NCBI GenBank assembly: GCA_046350295.1
Contig: JAXMAR010000049.1
Location: forward strand, 1-53,380
From: JAXMAR01 sp046350295
GTDB taxonomy: Bacteria; Planctomycetota; Planctomycetia; Gemmatales; Gemmataceae
Direction: 5' to 3'
DNA length: 53,380 nucleotides
Part shown: piece by piece, positions 35,917 to 44,866 of the stretch
How the letters are laid out: the number at the start of each line of letters is the position of its first letter
How positions within the stretch are numbered: position 1 is the stretch's first letter
Program-made: the position numbers and the translations under genes
The notes under the pieces: model-generated
Seen by the model: the letters and a program-made list of their open reading frames with translations, nothing else
Database searches by the model: none
What the model was told of the DNA's origin: nothing

Positions 35917-38028
35917 ATGAAAGTCCGAACTGTGTTGGCTTCCCTCGTCTGCGGGGCGCTCCTGTGCGTGGGGCTTTCCTCGGCGCAGACGGGAGACGAT
36001 CCCGCCAAGGTGCGCGAGGACCTGAAGCTGCAGGAGCGCAAGCTGCTCCAGCAGTTCAAGGATTTCGAGGAGTCGCTGCACAAGCTGAAACGGCGCATGG
36101 CCGCCAGCCGCGATCCCGACGACCGCGCCAAGGCCGAGCTTCTCGAAAAGGTCATCGAGAAGGCGCGCGACGAGTCGATCGTCATCCAGTTCGAGCAGAT
36201 CAACGCCGCCCTGAAGGACGGCAACTTCAAGAACATCACCGAGATCCGCGCGATCCAGGAGAAGACGGCCAAGCTGAGCCAGGACCTCCAGGACCTCCTC
36301 GCGCTCATGCAGATGGACCCGAGCTATGACGCGGCGCGCAAGCGTGCGGCTGACACGAAGAAGCTCATCGAAATGCTCGAGGCCGCCATCAAAGAGCAGC
36401 GCGATGTCCAGGCTCGTATTGACCTGGGCAAGTCGGAAGCCGCCGAATTGAAGGCCGCCCAGGAGAAGGTGAGCTCCCTCACCGACAAGATCGCGAAGGC
36501 GATGGCCGACAAGGGCAAGTCGGGCGACGGGACCGGCGGCGAAGCCAAGAACATGAAGGGCGAATCGAAGGCCGGCGAGTCCAAGGGGAGCGGCAAGAGC
36601 GGCGAGGCGAAGGACGGCGGCAAGGAAGGCTCGAAGGCCGGCGAGACGAAGGAAGGCAAGGGAGGCGAAGCCAAGGCGGGCGGCGCCAAGGGTTCCGAAG
36701 CCAAGAGCGGCGAAGGGGCGAAGTCCGATCCCAAGGCTGGCGCCAAGGCCGGGTCGGGTTCGGAAAGCAAAGCCGGGTCGAAGGGGAGCAAGGGGAGCGA
36801 AGGCGCTTCCGGCTCCAAGAGCGGCGCCGGCAAGGAAGGGGAGAAGAAGGCCGGCTCCGCCAAGGACGACGGCGACAAGAGCTCCAAGAAAGAAAAGGAA
36901 ACTCCGGGCGAGGCCAAGGGTGGCGAGAAGTCGGGCGCCGGCTCGAAGAGCGGCGACAAGGAAGCCAAGTCCGGCGAATCGAAGAGCGGCAAGGGCTCCG
37001 AGAGCAAGTCCGGCGAATCGAAGGGCTCCAAGGGCTCGGAGAGCAAGTCCGGATCCAAGTCGGGCTCGAAGGGCTCGGAGAGCAAGGGTGAATCCAAGAG
37101 CGGCAGCTCCAGCTCCGGCCAGAGCTCGTCCAAGAGCGGCGAAAGCTCCCCCTCAAGCTCGAAGGGCTCCAAGGGTGGCGACGACGGCGCCAAGAAGGAC
37201 GAGATCGGCAAGAAGCAGGTCGAGGACGCTCAGGGTTATCAGAAGAGCGCGACCGAGAAGATCGCCAAGAAGGACAACCCGGGCGCCAGCGACGACGCCG
37301 GTGACGCCGCCAAGGAGCTGGAAAAGGCCAAGAAGAAGCTTGAAGAGCTTCTGAAGCAGATCCGCGAGGAAGAGCTGGAGCGGCTGCTGGCCGCCCTGCA
37401 AGCCCGCTGCGAGAAGATGCTGGCCATGCAGATCCGCGTCCAGGCGGAGACCATCGACATCTTCAAGCTCGCCCAGCTGAACGCGGACAAGCAGCCCGAC
37501 CGCGACGGCAAGCTCCGCTCGATCAAACAGGCGGACGAGGAGAAGAACATCGTCGCGGAAGCGACCAAGGCCATCCAGATGCTGGAGGCCGAGGGCTCGG
37601 CGGTCGCCTTCCCCGTGATCTTCGACCAGGTCCGCGAGGACATGAAGATCGTCCAGCGCCGCCTGGAGCTGGCCGACGTGAACCCGGTGACGCAGGCGAT
37701 CGAGCAAGATATCATTGACACGCTCAAGGAAATGATCGAAGCTCTCAAGAAGCAGCGTCAGGAGAACAAGGACTCCAAGAGCGGTAAGAGCGGCAAGAGC
37801 GGCCCGCAACCGCCCCAGGATCAGAAGCTCCTCGACCAGATCGCCGAGCTCAAGATGATCCGCTCCATGCAGCTTCGCGTCAACGCCCGCACCACGACCT
37901 ACGGCCGCCTCTACGACGGCGAGCAGGCCCGCGACATGAACATCCGCCGCGAGCTGCGCAACCTGGCCGAGCGCCAGGAACGGATCACCGACATCACTGG
38001 TCGCATCGCGAAAGGAGACAACAAATGA
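35917..38028 (+). CDS. Exported coiled-coil protein with long Lys/Ser/Gly/Glu low-complexity tract
   Basis: The ATG at 35917 follows GGGAGG by nine bases and opens a signal peptide (VLASLVCGALLCVGLSSAQT). Residues about 25-200 are helical and coiled-coil-like (LKLQERKLLQQFKDFEESL, IRAIQEKTAKLSQDLQDLL). Residues about 200-428 are an almost pure Lys/Ser/Gly/Glu/Ala tract with short motifs such as GSESKSGES and GSKGSE. The last 275 residues are again helical (EKAKKKLEELLKQIREEEL). It is a 703-residue polyampholyte, probably disordered in the middle, bridging two coiled-coil ends. Its stop overlaps the next start (ATGA at 38025), so it is coupled to the first poly-Gly paralogue. No family recognised. 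Confidence 0.85.
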   Translation: MKVRTVLASLVCGALLCVGLSSAQTGDDPAKVREDLKLQERKLLQQFKDFEESLHKLKRRMAASRDPDDRAKAELLEKVIEKARDESIVIQFEQINAALKDGNFKNITEIRAIQEKTAKLSQDLQDLLALMQMDPSYDAARKRAADTKKLIEMLEAAIKEQRDVQARIDLGKSEAAELKAAQEKVSSLTDKIAKAMADKGKSGDGTGGEAKNMKGESKAGESKGSGKSGEAKDGGKEGSKAGETKEGKGGEAKAGGAKGSEAKSGEGAKSDPKAGAKAGSGSESKAGSKGSKGSEGASGSKSGAGKEGEKKAGSAKDDGDKSSKKEKETPGEAKGGEKSGAGSKSGDKEAKSGESKSGKGSESKSGESKGSKGSESKSGSKSGSKGSESKGESKSGSSSSGQSSSKSGESSPSSSKGSKGGDDGAKKDEIGKKQVEDAQGYQKSATEKIAKKDNPGASDDAGDAAKELEKAKKKLEELLKQIREEELERLLAALQARCEKMLAMQIRVQAETIDIFKLAQLNADKQPDRDGKLRSIKQADEEKNIVAEATKAIQMLEAEGSAVAFPVIFDQVREDMKIVQRRLELADVNPVTQAIEQDIIDTLKEMIEALKKQRQENKDSKSGKSGKSGPQPPQDQKLLDQIAELKMIRSMQLRVNARTTTYGRLYDGEQARDMNIRRELRNLAERQERITDITGRIAKGDNK
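36520..37200 (+). repeat. Low-complexity coding tract (Lys/Ser/Gly/Glu)
   Basis: About 680 bases made of irregular repeats of AAGTCCGGC, GAATCGAAG, GGCTCC and GGCGAG words, all in frame with the protein at 35917-38028. The antisense frame is also open (36324-37211), a side effect of the biased composition. Length of this tract is expected to vary between strains. Confidence 0.8.
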
Positions 38029-39125
38029 AGTCTCTGGTTGCGGCCCTGGCCCTGACCGCCCTCGTGGGCGGTCAGGTTTCGGCTCAGGGCTCCCTCCGCT
38101 CCAAGATCGCCTCCTTCGGCGCCATGGAGCCGCTGAGCGCGGCCGACGTCCAGGGCAAGGCGGAAGCCTGGCTCAAGGACGCCGGCAAGAACGACGCGGC
38201 GACGCTCGAGCGCGTCCGCGCTGTCTGGAAAATCGAAGATCGGACCGTGCTCGACCGGCTGGTCGACACGTTCGCCCTCGGTAGCGCGGACGCGGCCAAG
38301 CTGATGGAAGAAGCGCGCACGCCGCTGGCCGACGCGCCGGTGGACGTGCCGGGCATCCTGAAGGACGAGAAGCAGCCGGCCTTCTTCCGGGCCAACCTGG
38401 CCCTGGCGTATGCCCGCAGTCTCAACGGGCGCCGCATCCACGAGGAAGCCCTCGCGGCCCTCAAGCTGTTCACGGCCGAGCAGGTGATCGACCCCGCGTC
38501 CTACCTGTTCCACCGGGCCATCGCCGAGCACTCGATGCTCATGAAGAAGGAAGCGACCACGACGATCACCCGCCTCCTGGACGACGTGAGCGGCGTGGCC
38601 GAGCGCTACAAGACGGTCAGCGCCCTGATGCTCCTGGATATGCAGACGTGGAAGGACAAGGACCTGGGTTCGGTGGCCCGCAAGATGGACAACGTCGAGC
38701 GGCGTCTGGACCTGGCCCGCGGCGGTCCGCAGACCCAGAAGCTTCAGAAGGAGATCGTCGCCCGCCTCGATGAGCTGATCAAGGAGATGGAGAACAAGAA
38801 GAAAGGCGGGGGTGGAGGTGGCGGCGGAGGTGGGTCCTGACCCAACGAAGGTGGCTGCCCGGGTGGCAGCCCTAGCGCAGGTGGACCTCCCAAGGGAAGT
38901 GACCGAGCGACCAGTCCCGCCACGGAGAGCGGCATCGCGGGTGGAAAATCCAGCGGCGACGCCGAGAAGAAGGAAGGCGGCAAGAACACGGAAGGCTTCG
39001 GCCGCGCCATGGAGCGCGACCAGGAGCAGCGCGTCGAGCGCATCACTCCGTCCTTCTCGCCGCGGCACCGGCTGGCAATAGAAAGCTACTATCGCAAGCT
39101 GGCGGAAGCTGCATCCAAGAAGTGA
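38025..39125 (+). CDS. Exported poly-Gly protein, paralogue 1, interrupted by in-frame TGA
   Basis: The ATG overlaps the previous stop. A signal peptide (SLVAALALTALVGGQVSAQ) precedes a helical domain of about 240 residues (SKIASFGAMEPLSAADVQGK, FRANLALAYARSLNGRRIHE, ERRLDLARGGPQTQKLQKE). A run of about ten glycines follows, then TCC TGA at 38838-38840 (codon 272). The same frame stays open for 94 more codons and matches paralogue 2: KKEGGKNTEGFGRAMERDQE, RITPSFSPRHRLAIESYYRK, ending at 39125. So the gene is intact except for this one codon. As written, the short product ends at 38840. Function unknown; it is surely related to the coupled coiled-coil protein. Confidence 0.8.
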
Positions 39126-39150
39126 AAACGCCTGACCGTGGACAGGTTCA

Positions 39151-39186
39151 CGCTTGTCCGATCAGGCCGACCGGATCGGACAAGCG
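39151..39186 (+). terminator. Perfect 13-bp hairpin between the poly-Gly paralogues
   Basis: CGCTTGTCCGATC (39151-39163) and GATCGGACAAGCG (39174-39186) pair completely with a 10-base loop. It lies 26 bases after paralogue 1 and 33 bases before the ATG of paralogue 2. Few Ts follow, so it may attenuate or shape expression of the second copy rather than stop transcription. Confidence 0.6.
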
Positions 39187-39218
39187 ACTTTGACCCACGA
39201 TCGGAGGGAAAACAGTCC

Positions 39219-40328
39219 ATGAAACGGTTCCTCGCATCACTGGCACTGACGGTGCTCCTGGTGGGCGGCCAGGTTTCCGCTCAAGGCTCTCTCCGCTCCA
39301 AGATCGCCTCCTTCGGGGCCATGGAGCCGATCAGCGCGGCCGACGCTCAGGCCAAGGTCGAAGCCTGGCTGAAGGACGCCGGCAAGACCGATGCGGCCAC
39401 GCTCGAGCGGCTCAAGGCAATCTGGAAAGTGGAGGAGCGCACGGTCCTCGATCGGCTGGTCGACTCATTCGCGCTGGGTAGCGACCAGGTCGGCAAGCTG
39501 ATGGCAGAGGCGCGCATGCCGCTGGCCGACGCGCCGGTGGACGTGCCTGCCGTCCTCAAAGACGACAAGCAACCGGCGTTCTTCCGGGCCAATCTGGCGC
39601 TGGCGTATGCCCGCAGCCTCAACGGCCGCCGCATCCACGAGGAAGCCCTCGCGGCCCTCAAGCTGTTCACGCCGGAGCAGGTTGTCGACCCCGCGTCGTA
39701 CCTGTTCCACCGGGCGATCGCCGAGCACTCGATGCTCATGAAGAAGGAAGCCACCACGACCATCACCCGCCTCCTGGACGACGTGACCGGCGTGGCCGAT
39801 CGCTACAAGACCGTCAGCGCCCTGATGCTGCTGGACATGCAGACCTGGAAGGACAAGGACCTCGGCTCCGTGGCCCGCAAGATGGAAAACGTCGAGCGGC
39901 GCCTGGACCTCGCCCGCGGTGGTCCGCAGACCCAGAAGCTCCAGAAGGAGATCGTCGCCCGCCTCGATGAGCTCATCAAGGAGATGGAGAACAAGAAGAA
40001 GGGTGGCGGTGGCGGCGGCGGTGGTGGTGGCGGCGGCGGCCCCCCGAACGACGGCTCCTGCCCCGACGGCGGCAGCCCGGGTTCCGGACCGGCCGGCGGC
40101 ATCAACCCCAAGAGCCCCGCGAGCGATTCGAGCGCGGCGAGCGCCCCGAAGACCACCGGCGACGCCGACAAGAAGGAAGGCGGCAAGAACACGGACGGCT
40201 TCGGCCGGGCCATGGAGCGCGAGCAGGAGCAGCGCGTCGAGCGCATCACGCCCGCCTTCTCGCCGCGGCACCGCCTCGCCATCGAGAGCTACTACCGCAA
40301 GCTCGCCGAGGCCAGCTCGAAGAAGTGA
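39219..40328 (+). CDS. Exported poly-Gly protein, paralogue 2
   Basis: From the ATG at 39219 (GGAGG upstream) the product is 369 residues: signal peptide (FLASLALTVLLVGGQVSAQ), a helical domain about 85-90 percent identical by eye to paralogue 1, a run of 13 glycines, a Pro/Ser/Asp-rich linker, and the conserved end GFGRAMEREQEQRVERITPA with SPRHRLAIESYYRK. It is the undamaged copy. The high identity of the helical domain and the divergence of the linker show a tandem duplication with later drift around the glycine run. Function unknown; a structural or binding role in the envelope is likely given the neighbours. Confidence 0.88.
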   Translation: MKRFLASLALTVLLVGGQVSAQGSLRSKIASFGAMEPISAADAQAKVEAWLKDAGKTDAATLERLKAIWKVEERTVLDRLVDSFALGSDQVGKLMAEARMPLADAPVDVPAVLKDDKQPAFFRANLALAYARSLNGRRIHEEALAALKLFTPEQVVDPASYLFHRAIAEHSMLMKKEATTTITRLLDDVTGVADRYKTVSALMLLDMQTWKDKDLGSVARKMENVERRLDLARGGPQTQKLQKEIVARLDELIKEMENKKKGGGGGGGGGGGGGPPNDGSCPDGGSPGSGPAGGINPKSPASDSSAASAPKTTGDADKKEGGKNTDGFGRAMEREQEQRVERITPAFSPRHRLAIESYYRKLAEASSKK

Positions 40329-40362
40329 TTGCGGTACGGCTCGTCCTGTGATGCAATGACAC

Positions 40363-40391
40363 GCGGGCTGTGGGGCCGTTCCACAGCCCGC
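40363..40391 (+). terminator. Intrinsic terminator after paralogue 2
   Basis: GCGGGCTGTGG (40363-40373) and CCACAGCCCGC (40381-40391) form an 11-bp stem with a 7-base loop, followed by TTCCTTT. This is the best intrinsic terminator in the window and probably closes the transcription unit that begins at moxR or at the coiled-coil gene. Two GCAGAATGAAGAAG direct repeats follow at about 40403-40432. Confidence 0.7.
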
Positions 40392-40513
40392 TTCCTTTGG
40401 GAATGCAGAATGAAGAAGGCAGAATGAAGAAGGACCGAGAGTTGGATTGAGGTTCGGTTCTATTCTCCGTTCTCGTTCTTGAATCGCCGCGGTCAGAAAA
40501 AAAGGGCCATGTC

Positions 40514-41680
40514 ATGCGTTGGGCGCTTGCCGTTCTCCTCCTGTCTCCAACTTTGTCGCGTGCCGATGATCTCCGGCTGCTGGGGGGTAAGGTCCTCTCC
40601 GGGAAGACGACGGAGATCACCGAGGCCGGCATCAAGATGAAGGCGGACGGCAAGGAGATCGCCACCCCGCTCGAGCAGATCCTCGCCCTGGAACTGCGGC
40701 CGGTGAAGGGATTGCTGGCGAGCACCAAGTACTCCGCCGCGCGGCTGATCGACGACACGGTGCTGAATTGCCAGGAGAAGGGAATCGCGTTCGCGGGCAA
40801 GGAAGTTGAGTTGACTCTGCTCTCGGGCGCCAAGTTCAAGCTGCCGCTCTCTTACATCACCTGGGTGGTGCGAGACGCCAACGACGCTGAGCTGATGAAG
40901 AAATGGGACAGGCTGGTGAAAGACAAGGTGCGGGCCGATCGCCTCATCGTCCTCAAGGACGGCGAACTGAACCCGCTCGAAGGAACGCTCGGCGCCGTCG
41001 ACGAGAAGAACCAGACGATTGACTTCACGCAGGGGACGGAGAAGATCGCCGCCAAGCTGGAAAAGGCGCATGGCCTGATCTTCTTCCGGCCGGATGCCGC
41101 GGCCAAGGAGCCTCTGTGCCGGGTGTTCGACAGCCAGGGGAACGTGCTGACGGCGACGAGCCTGAAGCTCGTGAAAGACGCGTTCGAGCTGAAGACGACG
41201 TTCGGCGCCAGCATCGACCTCAAGGAGGAGGCGGTGGCGCGGATCGACTTCAACATGGGCAAGCTGATGTTCCTTTCCGACCTGGAGCCGAGCCGGGTCG
41301 TCGAGAAGTCGCGCATCGGCCTGGCCGAGCCCTACCGGCGCGACGCCAACCTCGACGGGCAGCCGATCCAGCTGGACCAGGCCTATGCCAAGGGGCTGTC
41401 ACTTCACGCCCATACCGAGCTGGAGTATCCCCTGCAGGGGAAGTTCAAGGAGTTCAAGGCGGTGCTGGGCGTGGACAGCCGGGTGGGAACGGCGAGCCAC
41501 GCCAAGGTGACGATCATCTGCGACGGGACGGAGAAATTCAGCGACACGGTAAGCGGGAAGGTCCGTCCCATCGTCGTTGATGTAAAGGGCGTGACGACGC
41601 TACGGATCATCGTCAGCTCGCCGGATTTCTTCGGACTGGGAGATCACGCCACGCTGGCGGACGCACAGGTACGCAAGTGA
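40514..41680 (+). CDS. Exported NPCBM-domain protein
   Basis: The 388-residue product has a signal peptide (WALAVLLLSPTLSRA) and an N-terminal beta-rich half. The C-terminal domain starts at about residue 255 with RDANLDGQPIQLDQAYAKGL, then SLHAHTELEYPLQGKFKEF, then VGTASHAKVTIICDGTEKFS. That is the NPCBM/NEW2 pattern (novel putative carbohydrate-binding module, the G-L--H--S-i-Y type strand order). A carbohydrate or cell-envelope glycan ligand is likely. The stop is 74 bases before the first HtrA-like gene on the same strand, so they may be cotranscribed. Confidence 0.8.
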   Translation: MRWALAVLLLSPTLSRADDLRLLGGKVLSGKTTEITEAGIKMKADGKEIATPLEQILALELRPVKGLLASTKYSAARLIDDTVLNCQEKGIAFAGKEVELTLLSGAKFKLPLSYITWVVRDANDAELMKKWDRLVKDKVRADRLIVLKDGELNPLEGTLGAVDEKNQTIDFTQGTEKIAAKLEKAHGLIFFRPDAAAKEPLCRVFDSQGNVLTATSLKLVKDAFELKTTFGASIDLKEEAVARIDFNMGKLMFLSDLEPSRVVEKSRIGLAEPYRRDANLDGQPIQLDQAYAKGLSLHAHTELEYPLQGKFKEFKAVLGVDSRVGTASHAKVTIICDGTEKFSDTVSGKVRPIVVDVKGVTTLRIIVSSPDFFGLGDHATLADAQVRK

Positions 41681-41754
41681 GTCGCCGCAGTCGCCCGGCT
41701 TTGGAGTTGCGAACGAATCTAGGTATGACGCGAAGCGGATACAAGGGAATCGAC

Positions 41755-43542
41755 ATGATGCACAAGAACCTTCGCACTGCCACCCTGGTGGTTTGCGGCC
41801 TTCTGCTGGGATCGGCCGTTTCGGCGCAGGACATCGCCCTCAAGGCGCAGGCCGAGCGCGTGGCGGTGGTCGCCAAGGTCAAGCCGACCGTAGTGGCCGT
41901 GTTCGCCCGCGGCGGGCAAGGGGGCGGAACGGGCGTCGTCATCAGCGAGGAGGGCTATGCCCTCACCAACTTCCACGTGGTGCAGCCGACGGGGCCGACG
42001 ATGAAGTGCGGGCTGGCCGACGGCATCCTTTACGACGCGGTGCTCGTCAGCATCGACAAGGTGGGCGACGTCGCCCTGATCAAGCTCATCCACCCGACGG
42101 GGGGCAAGTTCAAGGCGGCGCCGCTGGGGGACAGCGACCAGGTTCACGAAGGGGACTGGTCGATCGCGATGGGCAACCCGTTCCTGCTGGCGACCGATTT
42201 CACGCCGACCGTCACCTTCGGCCTCGTCAGCGGCGTCCACCGCTATCAGTATCCGGCCGGTTCCATTCTCGAATACACCGACTGCATCCAGATCGATACC
42301 TCGATCAACCCCGGCAACTCGGGGGGTCCTCTCTTCAACATGAAGGGGGAATTGATCGGCATCAACGGCCGTGGCTCGTTCGACAAGCGAGGCCGCATCA
42401 ACTCGGGAGTAGGCTACGCGATCTCGATCAACCAGATCAAGCACTTCTTGGGGCACCTGATGGCCGGGATCGAGGTCGACCATGCCAGCCTCGGGGCCCT
42501 GGTGGCGACGCAATCGGAAGACGCGACGCTGGGCCGGATCGTGGTCACCAGCATCCTCACTGACGCGGACGTGGCCCGGCGCGGCCTGGACCTCGACGAC
42601 CAGATCGTCTCGTTCGCGGGGCGGCCGATCGGCTCGGTCAACCAGTACAAGAACATCCTGGGCGTCTTCCCGCGCGGCTGGCGCGTGCCGATGGAATACC
42701 GGCGCGGCGGCTCGAAGAAGGAAATGCTGGTCCGGCTGATGGGAGCGATCCCCAAGGAGAGCGGGCCGGACGGCGCCCCGCCGCCGCCTCCGAAGGGTGG
42801 CCCGCCGATTCCGGGAAAGGGACCGGTGGGACCGACGGGACCGGGTGCAAAGATGTTCGAGCCCAAACCGGGCTTCACCAACTTTCATTTCAACCGGATT
42901 GAAAAGAACCGGCTGATGGCCGCATTCAAGAAGCACGGCGATTTCTCGGGTCTGCCCGGAGACTGGGTGATCGACGGCGCCATCCGCTTCAAGAAACTGA
43001 CAACCGAAAGCCCCGCCCGGCTGGAGATCCTGGCGGGCGCGGAGCCGACGGTGAAAGCCACGCTGGGGGGCATCCCGTATTCGCTGCAACCGATCAAGGA
43101 GGGGACGGGCCCGGCCACGCGGCGGGCGCCGGAGGGGAGCGGGGGCTTTCTGGCGGCGCTGTGGGTCTACAAGCAGTTCTTGACGCAAGGGGAAAAAGCG
43201 TTCGCCGGCGGCACGGACAAGGAGTTCTACCACGGCGGCTTCGAGCCGTTCTACCCGCCGCAGGCCAAGACGGCGCGCAAGGCCGACTGGCGCGTCGACA
43301 CCGAGGTGATCAACTCGCGCATGGCCAACTACTTCGTCAAGTGGTTCTTCGCGCGGGACGATCAGAAGCTCCTCGGCTTCGAGCTACGCGTCGAGGATGA
43401 GAACACCGATCCCTGCGAGGTGTTCCTGAGCGACTATCGCATGGTCGACGGCCGTTTGCTGCCGCACGCCATGACGGTGACGTATGCGGACGGCAACTTC
43501 GGCACGTTCAACTTGAGCACGTTCAAGCTGGCGGCGAAGTGA
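41755..43542 (+). CDS. HtrA-like serine protease with PDZ domain and C-terminal extension (active triad)
   Basis: From the ATG at 41755 (GGGA upstream) the product is 595 residues. A signal peptide (VVCGLLLGSAVSAQ) leads into a chymotrypsin-fold S1C domain with an intact triad: His74 in LTNFHVVQP, Asp105 in VGDVALIKL and Ser189 in NPGNSGGPL. A PDZ-like domain follows (RGLDLDDQIVSFAGRPIGS), then a Pro/Gly-rich linker (PPPPPKGGPPIPGKGP). A C-terminal domain of about 210 residues ends ADGNFGTFNLSTFKL, possibly LolA-like. It should act on misfolded or specific envelope proteins. It is the only member of the tandem trio that can be catalytic. Confidence 0.88.
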   Translation: MMHKNLRTATLVVCGLLLGSAVSAQDIALKAQAERVAVVAKVKPTVVAVFARGGQGGGTGVVISEEGYALTNFHVVQPTGPTMKCGLADGILYDAVLVSIDKVGDVALIKLIHPTGGKFKAAPLGDSDQVHEGDWSIAMGNPFLLATDFTPTVTFGLVSGVHRYQYPAGSILEYTDCIQIDTSINPGNSGGPLFNMKGELIGINGRGSFDKRGRINSGVGYAISINQIKHFLGHLMAGIEVDHASLGALVATQSEDATLGRIVVTSILTDADVARRGLDLDDQIVSFAGRPIGSVNQYKNILGVFPRGWRVPMEYRRGGSKKEMLVRLMGAIPKESGPDGAPPPPPKGGPPIPGKGPVGPTGPGAKMFEPKPGFTNFHFNRIEKNRLMAAFKKHGDFSGLPGDWVIDGAIRFKKLTTESPARLEILAGAEPTVKATLGGIPYSLQPIKEGTGPATRRAPEGSGGFLAALWVYKQFLTQGEKAFAGGTDKEFYHGGFEPFYPPQAKTARKADWRVDTEVINSRMANYFVKWFFARDDQKLLGFELRVEDENTDPCEVFLSDYRMVDGRLLPHAMTVTYADGNFGTFNLSTFKLAAK

Positions 43543-43681
43543 GGCCGGGGGCGGCGAGTTGGCCGGTACGCGAGGGCGCGCTGGCGCAGCTCTGTTGCTG
43601 ATAAGGGCTTGTGATCTCCTACCGTACTGGCCAGCAGTTATTGAGTTGGCCAGAAGGTGCGACAACGAAGACGAGACTGCA

Positions 43682-44767
43682 ATGATCGCGCAACGTATCG
43701 TGGTTTCCGGTTTGGTGCTGTTGGGCTGCTGCGGGACGGCGGCCGCCCAGGATTCGTTCACTGTGGTGGCCGAGCAGGTCAACAAGAAGATGGTGAAGCT
43801 GTTCGGCGCCGGCGGCTTCAAAGGCCTGCCCTCGTACGGCACGGGGATCCTGTTGTCTCCAAAGTGACACATCCTTACCGTCAACAACCACATTCTGAGC
43901 ACGGCCGACCTGCGCGTGCACCTCTATGACGGCCGGATGTACCACAACTGCAAGGTGCTGTTCCGCGAGCCGGAGCTGGACGTGGCGCTGGTGAAGATCG
44001 ACGCGGACATCGACCTGTTGCCGTATTTCGATTTCGCGGCCGAGGCGAAGAAGGGACCGGGCGCCGCCGGCGACTGGGTGCTGGCCTTCTCGAACTGCTT
44101 CCAGATCGCGACGCGGGACGAGCCGATGTCGGTGCAAAAGGGAGTGATCGCGGCGCTGGCGGAGTTGCGCGGCCGGCGCGGCGTGTTCGACGCGCCCTAT
44201 ATCGGCGAGAGCTACTTCATCGACATCGTCGCCAACAATCCTGGGGCGGCCGGGGGCGTCATCACGAACCGCAAGGGAGATCTGCTGGGTATCCTGGGCC
44301 GGGAACTCAAGAACACGCTCACCGATACGTGGATCAACTACGCGGTGCCGATCACCGCCAAGGCGGACATCGAGCGCGAAGGCAAGAAGGTGACGGTGGA
44401 CATGGCGACCTTCGTCAAGGAGGCGATGGAAGGCAAGTACCGCGAGGGGACGCGGCCCAAGAGCGGCGACACGCGCAGCGGCTACCATGGCATCGTGCTG
44501 GTCCACGACGCGGTGAAGAGCGCCACGCCGGCCTTCATCGAAGAGGTACTGCCGGATTCGCCCGCCGCCAAGGCCGGGCTGCGGCCCGATGACCTCATTG
44601 TCTACATCGACGGTGAGCTGGTGGCGACCATCAAGGCCTTCCGCGACATCATGAAGCAGATCCCGCCCGGCGGCGAGGTGCGCCTGGAGGTGCAGCGCGG
44701 CAACCGGCTGAATACAATCCGCCTGAAGCTGGAAGAACAGCCGAAGGCAAAGACCGCGAGCAAGTAA
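43682..44767 (+). pseudogene. HtrA-like pseudoprotease with PDZ domain, interrupted by in-frame TGA
   Basis: The ATG at 43682 opens a signal peptide (VVSGLVLLGCCGTAAAQ). The frame reads GTGILLSPK, then TGA at 43865-43867 (codon 62), then without any shift HILTVNNHILSTADLRV and the rest of the S1C-PDZ protein to 44767. A glycine codon (GGA) is the expected residue at the TGA. The protease core keeps His70 and Asp100 (ELDVALVKI), but the NPGNSGGP site reads NPGAAGGV, so the serine is Ala190: it would be an inactive protease even if translated. The PDZ domain (FIEEVLPDSPAAKAGLRPDD) is intact. Selection on the rest of the frame looks strong, so the TGA is either very recent or an error. Confidence 0.75.
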
Positions 44768-44866
44768 GCGGTCATTGACAGGGAAGTCAAAACTGGCAAT
44801 CTCTGGCGCCACGGCTGAAGGTGATCCTTGGCGTTTTGACGCTCGGTCGTGTGAAAGGGCCCCGAA

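Noticed and set aside
36324..37211. Minus-strand Leu/Pro/Ser-rich frame opposite the low-complexity tract
   Set aside because: It mirrors the biased AAG/TCC/GGC composition of the plus-strand tract and has no start signal.
38838..43867. UGA reassigned to glycine throughout the genome
   Set aside because: Several genes here end at TGA with nothing conserved beyond it (for example dusB, DUF58, vWA), so UGA is a working stop codon.
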